Shown: positions 42,642 through 54,313, counted from the first letter of the stretch. The stretch: DNA of 64,000 nt from Corylus avellana (GCF_901000735.1 NC_081541.1:20621841-20685840), one strand, 5' to 3'. The notes: generated by a model not told the origin, from the letters alone. Translations and numbers: made by a program.

Positions 42642-43349
42642 GGAAAAATTACTTTTGATATGCTAACTTGTTTTGTTAGTACGATGACTAACAAAAAAGT
42701 GTGCAAGAACAATAAAGTGACAAGAAAGGGTGTTGGAGAGTTTTTTTTTTTAATCAAATAAGGGAAAAGAGACAAGAAAGTGAGGAAGACCAAGTATATA
42801 GCAACTTGCACAAGAAAATCAACGAAGACAAGTGCGACCTAAGGATTATTTAACGATTGATTTTTTGTAGCCAATAACAGGCTCTAAGAAATTACTTTTC
42901 TAAGCAGTGTATCTTTGATCTTGGGTATGGGACTCAAATTATTGGATTGACGTCTTCTTAGATTTTTTAAAATATGAGGTTTTTAGATTTTAAAATTTAA
43001 GTCATCCATTATATTTAACGGTCTAAATAAATATAGAGGTTTGTTTTAAAACAATTAATTATAGTTTTCAACATACCAACCCACTTACTTCGGTAACACA
43101 TAAATATCTGCCTTGGTTTGAACCATTAAATATAATGAACAGCTCATATTTTAAAATTTGAGAATCTTATATTTTTAAAAAAATTGAAGGGGTTCCAAAT
43201 CCCAAATTACTATACTCGCGTATTCATCTTCTGAACAATCAGTAGTCACAAATAGATAGGAAAGTGGCACGAGTTGAAAATCATTGAAATTATCCGTACT
43301 TATTTTTATTTCAAACAATATATGAAATTTCAAATCTTTTAGAAAACAA

Positions 43350-43895
43350 GTACATATATTTCCCTTCAAACTATTATTTCATTGTCAATATTCTACTCCG
43401 AACTATTTATTGTATTAATGTTACCTCTAAATTATCAAAATAATGTCAATATTCCACCAAATAACAAAAATACCCTTCATAAATTAAAAAAAAAAACCTA
43501 AACTTAAAAAAAAAAAAAAACAAAAAAGGAAAATGAAAAACAAAGGAGACTATTTTATTTTTTTCGTAATTTTTTTTTTAAATTTTTTGTTTTTAAAAAA
43601 AATCTAAGAAAAACAACATAAAGAAAATGAAAAACCAAGGGGGCAATTTTTTTTTCCTTTTTTTTTTAAAATTTTTTTTTAATAATTAATTTTTTAATTT
43701 TATTTTTTTCAAATTTATAAAAGATATTTTTGTTTTATTAAATTTTTTAAAGGTTATTTTTGCCTTTTTGTTGACTTCGAAAGATATTGACATTGTTTTA
43801 ATAGTTTAGAAGAAACATTAATATTTGACACAATTAGTAGAGTTTGAGAAATATTGACAATGGAATGGTAGCTTGAAGAGTTATGTATACTTTTC
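43350..43895. mobile_element. Foldback/MITE-like element with long inverted arms
   Basis: The left arm (about 43350-43480, CATTGTCAATATTCTACTC, ATTAATGTTACCTCTAAATT) is the imperfect reverse complement of the right arm (about 43745-43895, AGAAACATTAATATTTG, ATATTGACAATGGAATGG). The centre is A/T homopolymer with two copies of an AATGAAAAAC(C/A)AAG block. No coding capacity. Ends and target duplication are not precisely placed. Confidence 0.6.
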
Positions 43896-44149
43896 TCAAT
43901 TATTTATTTCTCATAATAACAAAAGATAAATAAATTTATCATTTAAAATATGTATAATTCCAGAAATAAAAAATAAAAAAATTTGTGTAGCTCTATATAA
44001 TTTTTCCCTGTCATGATAATATTGTGTATTTTTTTTTTTTTTTTTTTTTAGGGAAAGGGAAGGGTCAAAATTGTGTGATGGTAGTTTGAAGTGAAGCATA
44101 GCATAGCATAGCATTAATTAATTAATTCTAACCAGAAAGAGTAAAAGTG

Positions 44150-44522
44150 GAGGATTGGGCCGTGGAAATCCAGGCCCAAAAAGGGATGACACGTGATCTA
44201 TTTAGCGCGTGAATGAGAGCCTCACACGCACGCACGCACGCAAACATCGTCGTCAACAACATCATCTTATATTCTCGAACAACAACGCTCTCTCTCTTCC
44301 ATTGAGCAAAACGAAATTAAAAAAATAAATAAAAATAAATAAATAAAAAATAAATAAAAATAAAAATAAAGATAAAATAAAAGAGAAAAGGCAAAAAAAC
44401 TAGGCTTAGCTTAAATCCTCATCGCATAACGCCTTCTGTGGCGGCTCTGAGATTGGATCGCTGTCTTCTAATCGATCTGAAATCGAGGCGATCTCTGTCT
44501 GCTTTTCGTCAAGAACACCGCC
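44150..44522 (+). promoter_or_regulatory. Proximal promoter and 5' leader of the CCCH gene
   Basis: Contains a site II element TGGGCC (44156-44161) and its inverse GGCCCA (44173-44178), which are common in plant growth and ribosome-related promoters. A G-box CACGTG lies at 44190-44195. A (CGCA)n run (44225-44240) and a CT-rich stretch (44284-44300) follow. An A-rich tract (44317-44390) sits in the probable 5' leader. No clear TATA box was seen. No ATG occurs between the A-rich tract and the start at 44523. Confidence 0.6.
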
Positions 44523-47500
44523 ATGGGTGCGGCCGCGCAGCAACAGAAACAGCAGCAGCAGCAGCAGCAGCAGCAACAGCAACAAGCTCCCTCAGCGTCA
44601 ACGACAACGGCCCAGGAGGAGGCCTTGAAGAGAAGCACCGACTGCGTTTACTTTCTCGCCTCTCCGTTGACGTGCAAAAAGGTTCGCTTTTCTTTCTTCT
44701 TCTTCTTCGTCTGGTTGTATGGTTTTTAGGGATTTCTTATTCTTGTTGGATGTTTTAAGATCTTTGGCCTTGCTGCGATCTTGGGCTTTGCGAGTTCTTG
44801 CTAGGGTTTCAGCTGTACAATTTTGTTTCTTAATATTTGTAGTTTTTAATCGATTAATTTTTGGCTGAAATTTATTATTTGAGTATAAAGAATTGGCCTT
44901 TAGGATCTTGGGTCTAATTCAGTTGTTGGACCTTGTTAGGGTTTTGGTGTTCTTTTCCTGGGGGAAGCCCTAGATTTTATCATGCTATAATTATGGTAAA
45001 TTTTGATGGTGTATAGCTGTTAGAGGTATCGGGATTGTTGATCCTCATATGGGTATGCCAGAATCGTTTTTACATAGAAATCTGTTTGTATGGGAAACAA
45101 TATTGTTATGGGTTCTGGAGTTTGGTATTTTAGTGACCATAGTTTTAGGGGTTTAATTAGCTGATCTGCATCAGTTTTAGTTGATGTTTCTTATATTAAA
45201 TATGGCTGATTATGCTGGAAATCCGGAAAAAGATGTAGAAAAATTTATTTTAGGCAATTCTAATGTGCTTTGCTAGTGAAAGTAAATATGTTGGTGATTC
45301 ATTTTAAGGAAAAATATTAGGATAGGATGCCAGCAGAGAATGGAATCTTTTCACAATTCTGGGTCATGTTCAGGTACAAGGAATCCATCCTAAATTAGCT
45401 ACTTAAAATATGCAAAACATGTTTTTGCCTCCTTTCCACACCACACACCCCTACTTTCCAAAAACAAGTTTTGCAAATAACGATCTATCTCCAAGGCTAT
45501 TGTTTTTTGACCACCTATACTTGTTGCCCTTCAGGTCCCATTCACTTCACTATCTATTGGTTATTTGTTTGCTCATTCACTCATTTTTAGTAATTCTCAG
45601 AGTCGGAATTTCAATTTCTTAGTGAAAAGTACTACACTTGTGTGAATAATCTATCTATTAAATGTCTGTCTCATTGGTTTTATAAGAATCAAATGCAGCT
45701 GCAAAATGTTTTGACTGGTAATTATTTGGCAGCAGTAGTGTTTGGACTGTGTCACTGATACCTCTGTGTGTGTGTGTGTAGGGGAGTGAATGCGAGTATC
45801 GGCATAGTGAATATGCCAGGCTTAACCCGAGGGATTGCTGGTACTGGTTGAATGGTAATTGCTTGAATTCCAAATGTCCGTTCAGGCATCCAGTAAGTTC
45901 CTGCTCTTACTTCAATTTTACATAATTTAACAATGCTTTTATTTGCATAATGTTGCCAACTGCCTATTGTTTCTTTTTCAGCCTCTGGATGCTTCATTAG
46001 GAACCCAAGCAGCTACTTCTGGTGGATCTTCTCTGCCTCCATTACAGACGACTGCAGCAACTCCTGCAACACATGCTCCTCACAGCTCCAGTAAACAAGC
46101 GGTCCCTTGTATTTTCTACCAAAAGGGGCTTTGCTTAAAAGGTGACAAATGCGCCTTTTCCCATGGACCGGGCCCAACCACCAGTAACAAAGTCCCACAG
46201 GCACTAGCAGCTATCCATGTTACCGAGCCTTCAACCTTTAAGAAGACTTTTGGAGGCCTTGAAAAGTACTCTCAGGAGCAGAAGATTCCGCAAATGAATG
46301 TTTCGACATCAGTTGGAGTACCTCCTGAAGCTAAATATACTCCAAAAGCTGAAAGTACAAGAGCTGAAACTGTTTTACCAAGAAACTTGGTCAGTATTGA
46401 GAGGAATGTACCACCGCCTACAAGATTGGATGATGAGGCTCCTAGATACAAGGCAACAAATGTTCTTCCTGTTATTAGTGGAAGCTCTGTTAGCCGGTCC
46501 AGTCGTTCACAGCAGGCACATGTACCAGAGGATCATAGTTTCCTGAATGGTAAGGATGCTGATGAGTTTCTGAGAGAGTCCTCTCCTGGCTTTGATGTTC
46601 TTGTAGACGATGAGCTTGCTGATTCTGATTACTACCATGGTGAAGATCAATTTGGGCGAACAAGGGGTCATGAAGGAAGGAATTTGAATCCTGTGAATGA
46701 GTATGACATGGGTCAGTCTGCGGATTATAATTCAATGGCTGATGTTGATCGAGAAAGGTTCTGCGATCCGCGAGGCCATGGCTCATATGATCACATGCAA
46801 GGGCTGTATGCCTGGGAGGAGCACGGGGCTTCATCTGAGAGAATGTTAGTGGAACCTGCTCATCTAGAAAGGCGAAGGGGTTACCGTAAATCTGATAGTC
46901 CTGATCATGTTAATGAGTCTGATCTTCGACATCATTTAGCCAAGCAGAGGAGGGTTAATGGTTTGAGATCTGTTGTCAGTCGTGATTATGCCCACAACAA
47001 CCATGTTGAGGAGCAGAGGTACCGGCCTTCTTCACGGAAGGATGCCCTTCTTATGCCCTCAAATGAGATCTCCCTAAGTAATCGCTTCCGTGGTAGAATT
47101 AAGCTTCCGGGGAGATCTTCTCCGGTGAATGGTAGTGATTCGCGTCCAGAAAGGGAATTGGACAGGGGAAGGAATTGGGGCAGGTTGTCACCTGGAAGGC
47201 CTCACATCTCTCATCAGGGAAGGCTCCGAGACAGAATAAAAGGAAGGATGCTAGATGATTACAATGGCGAGGGGAGAAATTTCAGGGGTCCACAGATAAG
47301 AAGAGAAATAGTGGATGAAGGTAGTGATTTCAATTTCAGGGGTCCACAGATAAGAAGAGAAATAGTGGATGAAGGTGGTGATTTCACCCGTCCGAAAAGT
47401 CTTGCAGAGCTGAAAGTTGTGAAGAGTGTAGAGCCAAAAGAGCAGCAATCCCTTGGAAAGCAAAAGAACATGGAGACTTATCGACAGTCTGAAGGTCTTC

Positions 47501-48027
47501 TTTCATTTGAGGGGCCAAAGCCTCTTAGTGAGATTCTCAAGAGAAAAAGAGGTTCTGACGTAGCAGCTTCTGGGAGTGGCAAATTATATGTCAATAGAGA
47601 TGGTAATCCGAGAGAAATCAAGGAAAGCTTGACAAGGGGCTCTGAGAGGATGGCGGTTGCAGATATTCAAAGTGCCAAGGAAGAAGCCGTCAGCCATTTG
47701 CTTGGCAATGAGGAAGAATCCAAGTCAGCAGCATCTGTTGCAGTTGGAACAGTGGCAGAGAAAACTGGTGAAGCTTGTGGTCAGTCTTCTGAAGCGCCCA
47801 ATCTGAATGAGTTTGAGGCTGAAGATGGGATGATTTATGATGAAAATGTGGAGGATCAGGAACTTGAAGGGGATGATCAGAGGGATGGGGACTATGAATA
47901 TGAGCAAGTTGATGAGGGAGAATATAATATTGAGGAAGGTGAGAATGCAGATGCGGAAGAGGAGTACCTGGATGAGGAAGATGGGGATGATGACTTTGCT
48001 AAGAAGATTGGTGTAATATTCTCATGA
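44523..48027 (+). CDS. C3H17: CCCH zinc-finger protein, three coding exons (C3H17-like)
   Basis: Coding exons 44523-44681, 45782-45892 and 45982-48027 (771 residues). Introns are 1100 and 89 bp with GT-AG borders, both in phase 0. After a poly-Gln run (residues 6-21) come three CCCH fingers. Finger 1 spans exons 1 and 2 (C41, C51, C57, H61), finger 2 is C72, C80, C85, H89, and finger 3 is C133, C141, C147, H151. The middle is Arg/Ser/Asp-rich and low in order, with a tandem 18-residue repeat (523-558). The C-terminus is strongly acidic and ends DDDFAKKIGVIFS. Layout matches the plant family represented, as I recall, by Arabidopsis C3H17; the orthology and the nuclear RNA/DNA-binding role are inferred. 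No disabling mutation was seen. Confidence 0.88.
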
Positions 48028-48383
48028 TTGTATGGAAAGGAAAGAGAGCAACAGAGGGAGGGGGGCTGACTGCTCATAAATATTTTGCATGGACCGTCGA
48101 CACTCAGTTGGGTGGTTGTTTCTGATTGAGCAGGATAACTGCTATGAATTTATTTGTAGAAGTAGGACATGAGTTTTCTCTTGTATTAATCAAAACTTTT
48201 CATTGTATTTGAATCTGATTGAATGGGGATTTTCTTTTGTTTTGCTTGAGGCATTTTGCTGTACTCTCCTGTTAAAGTTGCTTGCAGAGTGCATGCATGC
48301 CTGTAACAGTAGAAAGTCAATAAGAAAATTGCTATTTACTTCTCTCCCTTTTTTTCTCAGTTCCATGTCGATGCAGATAATTT
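48028..48383 (+). other. Probable 3' UTR of the CCCH gene
   Basis: Follows the TGA stop. T-rich, with AATAAG-type and TATTAATC signals (48184-48195 and 48317-48323) and TTGTATTTG-type far-upstream elements. The transcript end is not fixed by sequence. An A-run of about 25 bases follows at 48385. Confidence 0.5.
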
Positions 48384-48453
48384 GAAAAAAAAAAAAAAAA
48401 AAAAAAAAACTTAAATTCTTTTTTTAACTCATTTCGAGTTGTAAAACTCACAA

Positions 48454-48487
<34 letters not shown>

Positions 48488-49447
48488 ATTTTTTAAAAAA
48501 TCTTATTTTACAGATTTTGTAAATGGCATTCCTGATCATCATACTTAGATGGGTTCTTTCTACCCGTAGGAATTGTGTTATCTTATGGCCTTTTAAGTTT
48601 TATGGAGGAGCCTACTGTTTCCTAGATTAGAGTAGCGGGGCCGAGGATCCCTCCCTCTTTTATTATTTTTGAAGAAGAAATCCCTCGTATTAAATCGGGA
48701 AGCATTGTTACCTATATACTAATTCTTACATCAACCTTGTCACATACAGCATTCCAAATGGGCTGGCCTTAGGAGGTAGAAAATAGTGGCCGCTTTTTCT
48801 TAAATTAACCTGCTTGGTTCTATTTGGTATGAGTAATGCGGATATGACACTCTCAACAAATTATTAATTTTTTTTTTAAAAAAAAATTGTTTTATTTAAC
48901 AATAATTAGTTCAAGAGTTAGTTGTGAGTGCCATATCAACATTGTTAGATGAATATTAAAATTATAGCATCTAGCATTTTTCATTTGGTAACATACTATT
49001 TTACGGAGCTTTTTGGTTTTTACATCTAAAATTAAAAAAAAAAAAAAAAGAAAAAAAGAAAAAGATCAGAAAACACTGTAGTTTGGTAAAGTATTTTGCA
49101 CTTCAGTCTTTCACTTGCCTAATGTCTTTTACCCCCTGCTCCTTTACGGTGAACCATCTTCTCCCACGAGCATGATTTGCAGACCATACCCGTCTCATCT
49201 CCTCAGCTGATGCGACAAAATGATTCCCTCATTCATCGCTTAGTTAAATCTCTTAATAATAGTAGGAATGTACAAGCGGACAGTTATTAACGGTTAATTA
49301 TTAATAATCACATAACTACTTTTGTACGTGGTTTTAAGAGTAAGTAGAGGCGGTTAATAACCGTCAACCACCTATTATTAATAATCGCATAACTACTTTT
49401 GTACGTGGTTTTAGGAGTAAGCAGAGATGAATAATAACTATATATAG
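48384..49447. other. Intergenic, small repeats
   Basis: No gene. A small inverted-repeat unit at about 48836-48948 has 22-bp imperfect ends (ATGCGGATATGACACTCTCAAC against the reverse of GTTGTGAGTGCCATATCAAC). A 77-bp-period tandem duplication at about 49297-49433 contains TTTTGTACGTGGTTTTA twice. Simple A/T runs elsewhere. Confidence 0.5.
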
Positions 49448-49804
49448 AGTTAAATTCACTTTATTCTTGAAGTTTTAGGAGTTTTTCAATTCGAACCTCA
49501 ATGTTTAAAAATTGGCAATGTACCCCCTTAATGTTTAAAAAATTTTCAATTCAGATCCTCTATTTCTAATTTCCATCCAATTTAATTTCATAAGTTTTAA
49601 TGAGGGCAAAATTGAAATAGAGGGCATCAAAATCCCACGTGAGACACACGTGGAATGATTTCCATCCAATTGGACGGAAATTAGAAACGGAGGGTCTAAA
49701 TTGAAAATTTTTTAAACATTAGGGGGGTACATTGTCAATTTTTAAACATTGGAGTTCGAATTGAAAACCTTTAAAACTTCAGGGGGGTAAAGTGAATTTT
49801 TCCC
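49448..49804. mobile_element. MITE/foldback element, about 357 bp
   Basis: Arms 49449-49581 and 49669-49803 are near-complete reverse complements. Paired blocks include AATTCACTTTA with TAAAGTGAATT, ACATTGTC with GGCAATGT, and TTTCCATCCAAT with ATTGGACGGAAA. The loop carries ACGTGAGACACACGT. It sits between (TA)-rich tracts, so a target duplication cannot be separated from the AT background. No coding capacity. Probably a non-autonomous DNA transposon. Confidence 0.75.
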
Positions 49805-50001
49805 ATATATATATATATATATATATATAACGCCTAAGAAAATTAATTAGAAGATAATCAAGTTTAAGTGAAACATATTAAGTTAAACAAGTCATATAAG
49901 TACAAAAGAAGAAAAATGTTGATGTTTTGTTACATAAACCATTACAAAATAATAATTAAAAAAAAGTTTAGCATTAACCATTTCTATATAAAAAAGGTTG
50001 C

Positions 50002-50032
<31 letters not shown>

Positions 50033-50340
50033 TACATGTCCTTTATTGTCATTTTTGCAACTAAAAACACTTTTTTAGTTTTATTACCAAACATCAGTAA
50101 CATAAAAAAAGTACTTAAGACATACAGTTATTAAACATGTATACAGCTTTTCAGTAGTAGCATTTTTGATAAAAGCTCACATACAAAAGCTCTATATCCA
50201 AAAGCTCTATTTTCGAAGGCAATCTCAATAAGGCTCTTACTCAATATCCCTTTATAACATATCATAATATTCTAATAAAAACATATTCACCTGCCAACTT
50301 TTTCTAAAGAAAAGATTCTCTTGTTCAAATCAACCTCCAA
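49805..50340. other. AT-rich spacer with (AT)n microsatellites
   Basis: (AT)n tracts at 49806-49828 and 50002-50028. No gene or element recognised otherwise. Confidence 0.6.
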
Positions 50341-51825
50341 AAAAAAAAATTCTAAGACTATAATCTATCAAGATCCAATGGATCCTCGGAGTCCATCATA
50401 GTCTTTTGAATCTTTGATGGATGAAAAAGTTTAACACAAATGTGGCAATGTATATGATTTTTTAATCTTAAGGATAAATGTAGTAATAAGATTCTAAAAC
50501 AAGTTACATTTATACAAATCATCAAACTATAAGCAACAACTATTGAATAAAACTTCAATCTTTTATTACAATTGTCATTGAAAGTTTATAAGGATCGTGT
50601 TCTACCTCTTGCAACCAAAGTATTCAATAGAGAATAATTGAGCCATATTATCAAACATATAACATGCATAACAGAAGTATAAAAAAACACAACCACAACA
50701 CAAGGTTTGTTTACGAAGTGGAAAACCCTTGAGCACCTCAAGGTAAAAACTACTCTGGAGCAGCCAAACCCAGGAAATCACTAAATGAAGATTCATAGTT
50801 ATAGAATAGACGATACCCACACCTTGAGAACCTCTAAACTTAGTAAGAACGACAAACCTCTCAACTTGTCTCCATCGTGACCACCTTCAATCAGAGCATC
50901 TCTTTTACCGACCATTCGGTAGACTTTCTCCAACAAATCTCCAAAGTAACCATCTTTATCATGAGCAAGTAAACAAGGCAACACGCCAAAGGCAAAGATG
51001 CCAAACAAGAGAAAGAGCAGCTTCAAGCTATATCACGTCCCCTCTTGAATATCAATACCACTAGGACCCAATACTAGTCGAGAAAAGAGACTTTAGTGAA
51101 GAGAGAGCTCAACAAAATAAATTTCCAAAGTCTGAAGAGTGAACAGTGACTAAAAACCTTTTATATAGGAAACAATTCCTTCGTCGCGTCATAACGGGAC
51201 ACTTTCTCGTTATGAGGGGAAGAATAGGTTTCCTAGATATGAAATTCCCATGTCTTAATAAGACAACAATCCGGTTCTGACTGGAAGGCAAAATGCCTAT
51301 ACTTCATCACATGTTTCATCTTGACGAACCAACTGACGGGAAACCAAGGAATCCGACTTTGGTCCAGTTACATGTCTCATCCTGACAGGGTTTCTGACGA
51401 GAAACCAGGGAGACAAATTTTGCTCTCGTCACATCACTATCTTGACGCAGTTCCTGACGGAAAAACAGGGAGTCCAGTTTCTGCTCTCGTCACATCCCCG
51501 TCCTGACGCCGTTCTTGATGGGAAAACAGGAAGTCCATCTTTGCTTCCGTTTGTCTGTTCTGACGAGCCTCCTAACGAGAAAACAAGGAGAACATATTTT
51601 GCTCCTGTTACATGTTCCGTTATGGTGGGTTTCTGACGGGAAAATGGGGGCCTCTTTATTCAGTCCCGTTATGAGCCTCGTTCTGATGGCACAACTGACA
51701 AGAAACTAGGGAACTTCTTAGAAGACCCTAAAAGCACTAGGAACACCCCTAAACAAACTTTCAAAGTTTTAAACACATAGGCATTACATGAACGGTCATT
51801 GAATTAGGCCAATCTAAACCTAACA
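50341..51825 (-). repeat. Ty1/copia-type LTR, minus strand (left border uncertain)
   Basis: The minus-strand start TGTTAGGTTTAGATTGG is at 51825. A minus-strand TATATAAAAGG lies at about 51160-51170. Seven to eight degenerate 60-bp tandem repeats occupy the upstream part (51250-51715). The minus-strand frame at 51026-50799 begins MKLLFLLFGIFAF but has no family features and is probably chance. Association with copia rests on nearby copia remnants. Confidence 0.5.
51250..51715. repeat. 60-bp tandem repeat array in LTR U3
   Basis: Units carry CTGACGGGAAAACAGGGAGT-like cores at 51333, 51394, 51454, 51514, 51572, 51633 and 51695, and a weaker one at 51277. Spacing is 56-62 bp. Each contains TTGCTCTCGTCACAT-like sequence. 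Confidence 0.85.
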
Positions 51826-52513
51826 GTCATATTTTGCAATATATAATATATCATTAGAAAATCCCTGTTTCCATGTTTTTACATAGTTTATACTCTTATG
51901 ATTTATGACATATTCCTAGAATCTTCATTACATCTTCAAACTTCATGGTCCATGTTTTCTGTTCTTGGTTTTCTGGTTTCGGGGAACCTTTGCAAAACGA
52001 ATTGCATACATGAATTAGCACAAAATCCACACACTAGGAATTCTGGTGAATTCTACTAAAACATGTACCCTTTTAAAAGAAAGACTTCTACTTGAACTTT
52101 TGAATGTTAGATACTTAGGGCAATTTCTCAACCGGTGACGATCCTTATCACAGTAGTAAAAAATCACTTTAGGTTTACCTTTAGACTACTTTCGAGTTTT
52201 ATTGATATCCTTGGCAAAAATATTGTCTCTTGTCTTGAATTCACTCGTTTCTTTGCCTTTCGACTCTAAGCAAGAAGAGCTACCATACACCAGCTTTTCC
52301 AACCCTAGCAAGAAGCGCTACTGTCACATCAACACCCCCGGCTTTTTCAACCATATAAATATCCCTTGCCACTTGTCCTTTAGACCTCATACTGCCTTTG
52401 TTGCCCTTGAAAACTCTATTTGAGTGAGTTTGTGACTTTTGTAAGAAGAAAAGAGAGTTTCTTGAAGGCCTTGCTTCAAGAAAATAATCTTCTAATCCTA
52501 GCTTGTTCTTCAC
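51826..52513 (-). pseudogene. Degenerate copia gag remnant
   Basis: On the minus strand, 52513-52280 is an open frame rich in Lys/Arg (VFKGNKGSMRSKGQVARDIY). About 52190-52090 encodes a decayed CCHC knuckle (YYCDKDRHRLRNCPKYL, first Cys replaced by Tyr). This is typical of Ty1/copia Gag. Frameshifts and stops throughout. Confidence 0.5.
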
Positions 52514-52619
52514 CTAGTTGTTATGCTGTTAAGTTCTTTCCATAGTCTAGTTTGTAAGTTTTGAGCTTATAGTTATGTAGTTGGCTTCAATCTTGGTTTA
52601 AAATATGGGTTAATGTTTT

Positions 52620-53190
52620 AACGATGTTAGATGCAATCCCTTGGTCAAAGGATCGGCTACCATCTCTATTAAAGAAATAAATTCAACCTTTATTTCACAT
52701 TTCTCTACTATATTTTGAATATAATGCTAATTTCTATCAATCTGTTTACCTTCAGAACTATGTGCTTTACTTTTTATTAAAGAGAGAGCAAACATATTAT
52801 CACAACACACATTGATTGGTCTGTTAGGTATACCTAAATTTAAACTTTCAATAAAACATCAAATCCAGACCGCATTGCTTACCGTTGGGCTGCATGATAT
52901 ATACTCAGCCTCCATAGTGGATTTTACAACACAATTTTATTTTTTGCTAGACAAAGAAACATCTGTTCCACCAAATAGGAAAACATATCCACTTGTAAAT
53001 TTTCTGTCATTTGCATCTCCTATAAAATTTGCATCGGTTTATCCAACATTTTTAGATCACTTAAACCAATACATAGTTTGGTGTTTTTGGTGCCTTGCAA
53101 ATATCTAAATATTCGCTTTACAGCTTGCTAGTGTGCCTTCCCTCGATTGGACTAATATCTACTCACCAATCCTACCTCGTGACAAATGTC
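52620..53190 (-). pseudogene. Ty1/copia RNase H remnant
   Basis: Minus-strand translation gives copia RNase H blocks in order: DANDRKFTSGYVFLFGGTDV, then SLSSKK, VVKSTMEAEYI, and near its end EMVADPLTKGLHL (about 52660-52625). These are classic copia RNase H motifs. Stops and a lost segment make it a pseudogene. It lies on the same strand as the gag remnant but upstream of it, so two fragments or a rearrangement are present. Confidence 0.85.
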
Positions 53191-53198
53191 ACGTCTTG

Positions 53199-54289
53199 TG
53201 ATAAGTGCCAAATATTGATTATTTGAGCCCCTTAATTTGCATCCGTTAATCCTTTAGTTGTATTATAACATAATGTTTTATGTTAGTTATGTGATTTTAG
53301 CGTTTTGTAGGTTTTTAAGAGAAAATTGTGGATTTAATGTGAGAAATGCAAATGCTAGTGATAAGTGCCAAATATTGTATATTTGAGCCCCATAAGTTAC
53401 ACTTGTTAATCCTTTAGTTGTATTATGTTATGATGTTTTGTGTTAGTTTTTGGTATTTTAATGTTTTATAGGTTGTTAAGGGAAAACTATGCCTTTAAAC
53501 TAAAAAATACGGAGTTTGGAAGAAAGCTGGAAAAAGTGCCACCGAAGTAGGATCGAGCACACCATCCTGCGATCGAGCACAGCCTTGATCCAAGATGGGT
53601 TGCGCTCGAGTGCACCCAGGCCCACTAGCAAGCCGCAAGCACCCAAGTGCTGCGCCACAGGAGAAGAATACATGCCCGAGTGCGATCGAGCGCACTGGCC
53701 ATGCGCTCGTGCACACTCGTCTACCAAATATGACCTAGCGCCGTTTTTAGGGTTTTACACCTTAAAAACCCCTATAAATCGAGGCTAAGCTTCAAGAAAT
53801 GAGGCTGGGGGACCAAGTCTGAAATTCTACAGTTTTTGTCCCTTTAGTTTAGTGTTTTTAGGTTTAGGTTTTATTTTCAATAATTATGTGGAGGTGAATT
53901 CTCAACTAAGGTTGAGGATAAAGCCTCATCGATGAAGAACTACAACATTCTTTTGTAAGTCAAAATTATTCTGATTTTATGGGTTTTAAGATTCAATTGT
54001 TTCGCTTTTATTCAATTATTGAAATTATTCTTGGATATCTATTGTGATTCCCAGATACATGTGATGATTTAGTAAGACAACATTCTTAGTTGATTATTTG
54101 TTTATTTTTTGTCATTTATGTTTATTTATTCAAAATAAAAAAATTCTTTTGGAACTAGGTTAGGATTTAATTAGTTGAGATATAATTTTTTTTGTCAAAA
54201 ACACAATTCCCTGTGGATTCAACCTCGCACTTGCAAAAGCTATATTGCAAACGACTTGTGCACTTGCGAGTAACATTTAAAACTCAACA
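53199..54289 (+). repeat. 5' LTR of element C with duplicated start
   Basis: The first 160 bp are tandemly repeated: TGATAAGTGCCAAATATTG at 53199 and again at 53359. CpG-palindrome cluster 53549-53720; hairpin CTCAAC-TAAG-GTTGAG at 53901-53916. Relative to the 3' LTR it lacks about 230 bp carrying the GGATAT/GGATAC modules. Ends AAACTCAACA. Confidence 0.8.
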
Positions 54290-54295
54290 AGTTTT

Positions 54296-54313
54296 TGGCG
54301 CCGTTGCCCGGGA
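54296..54313 (+). other. Primer-binding site of element C
   Basis: TGGCGCCGTTGCCCGGGA, one mismatch from the intact tRNA-Asp site, 6 bp after the LTR. Confidence 0.87.

Larger units (their letters stand above)
42286..44149. other. AT-rich intergenic region
   Basis: No gene. It holds a SINE (42534-42641), a foldback element (about 43350-43895), A/T homopolymer runs (42419-42460, 43480-43720 and 44030-44051) and a GCATA repeat at 44096-44115. Confidence 0.7.

Noticed and set aside
44438..44758. Possible upstream reading frame starting before the CCCH start codon
   Set aside because: It opens at GTG, not ATG, and runs through the exon 1 donor into intron 1. There is no ATG before 44523 in the near leader.
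50799..51026. Minus-strand frame starting with a signal-peptide-like hydrophobic run (MKLLFLLFGIFAFG)
   Set aside because: It is short, lies inside an LTR near the end of the promoter region, and has no codon or family support.
51250..51715. CRISPR-like array
   Set aside because: Repeats are degenerate over the whole 60-bp unit with no unique spacers, and the DNA is plant nuclear.
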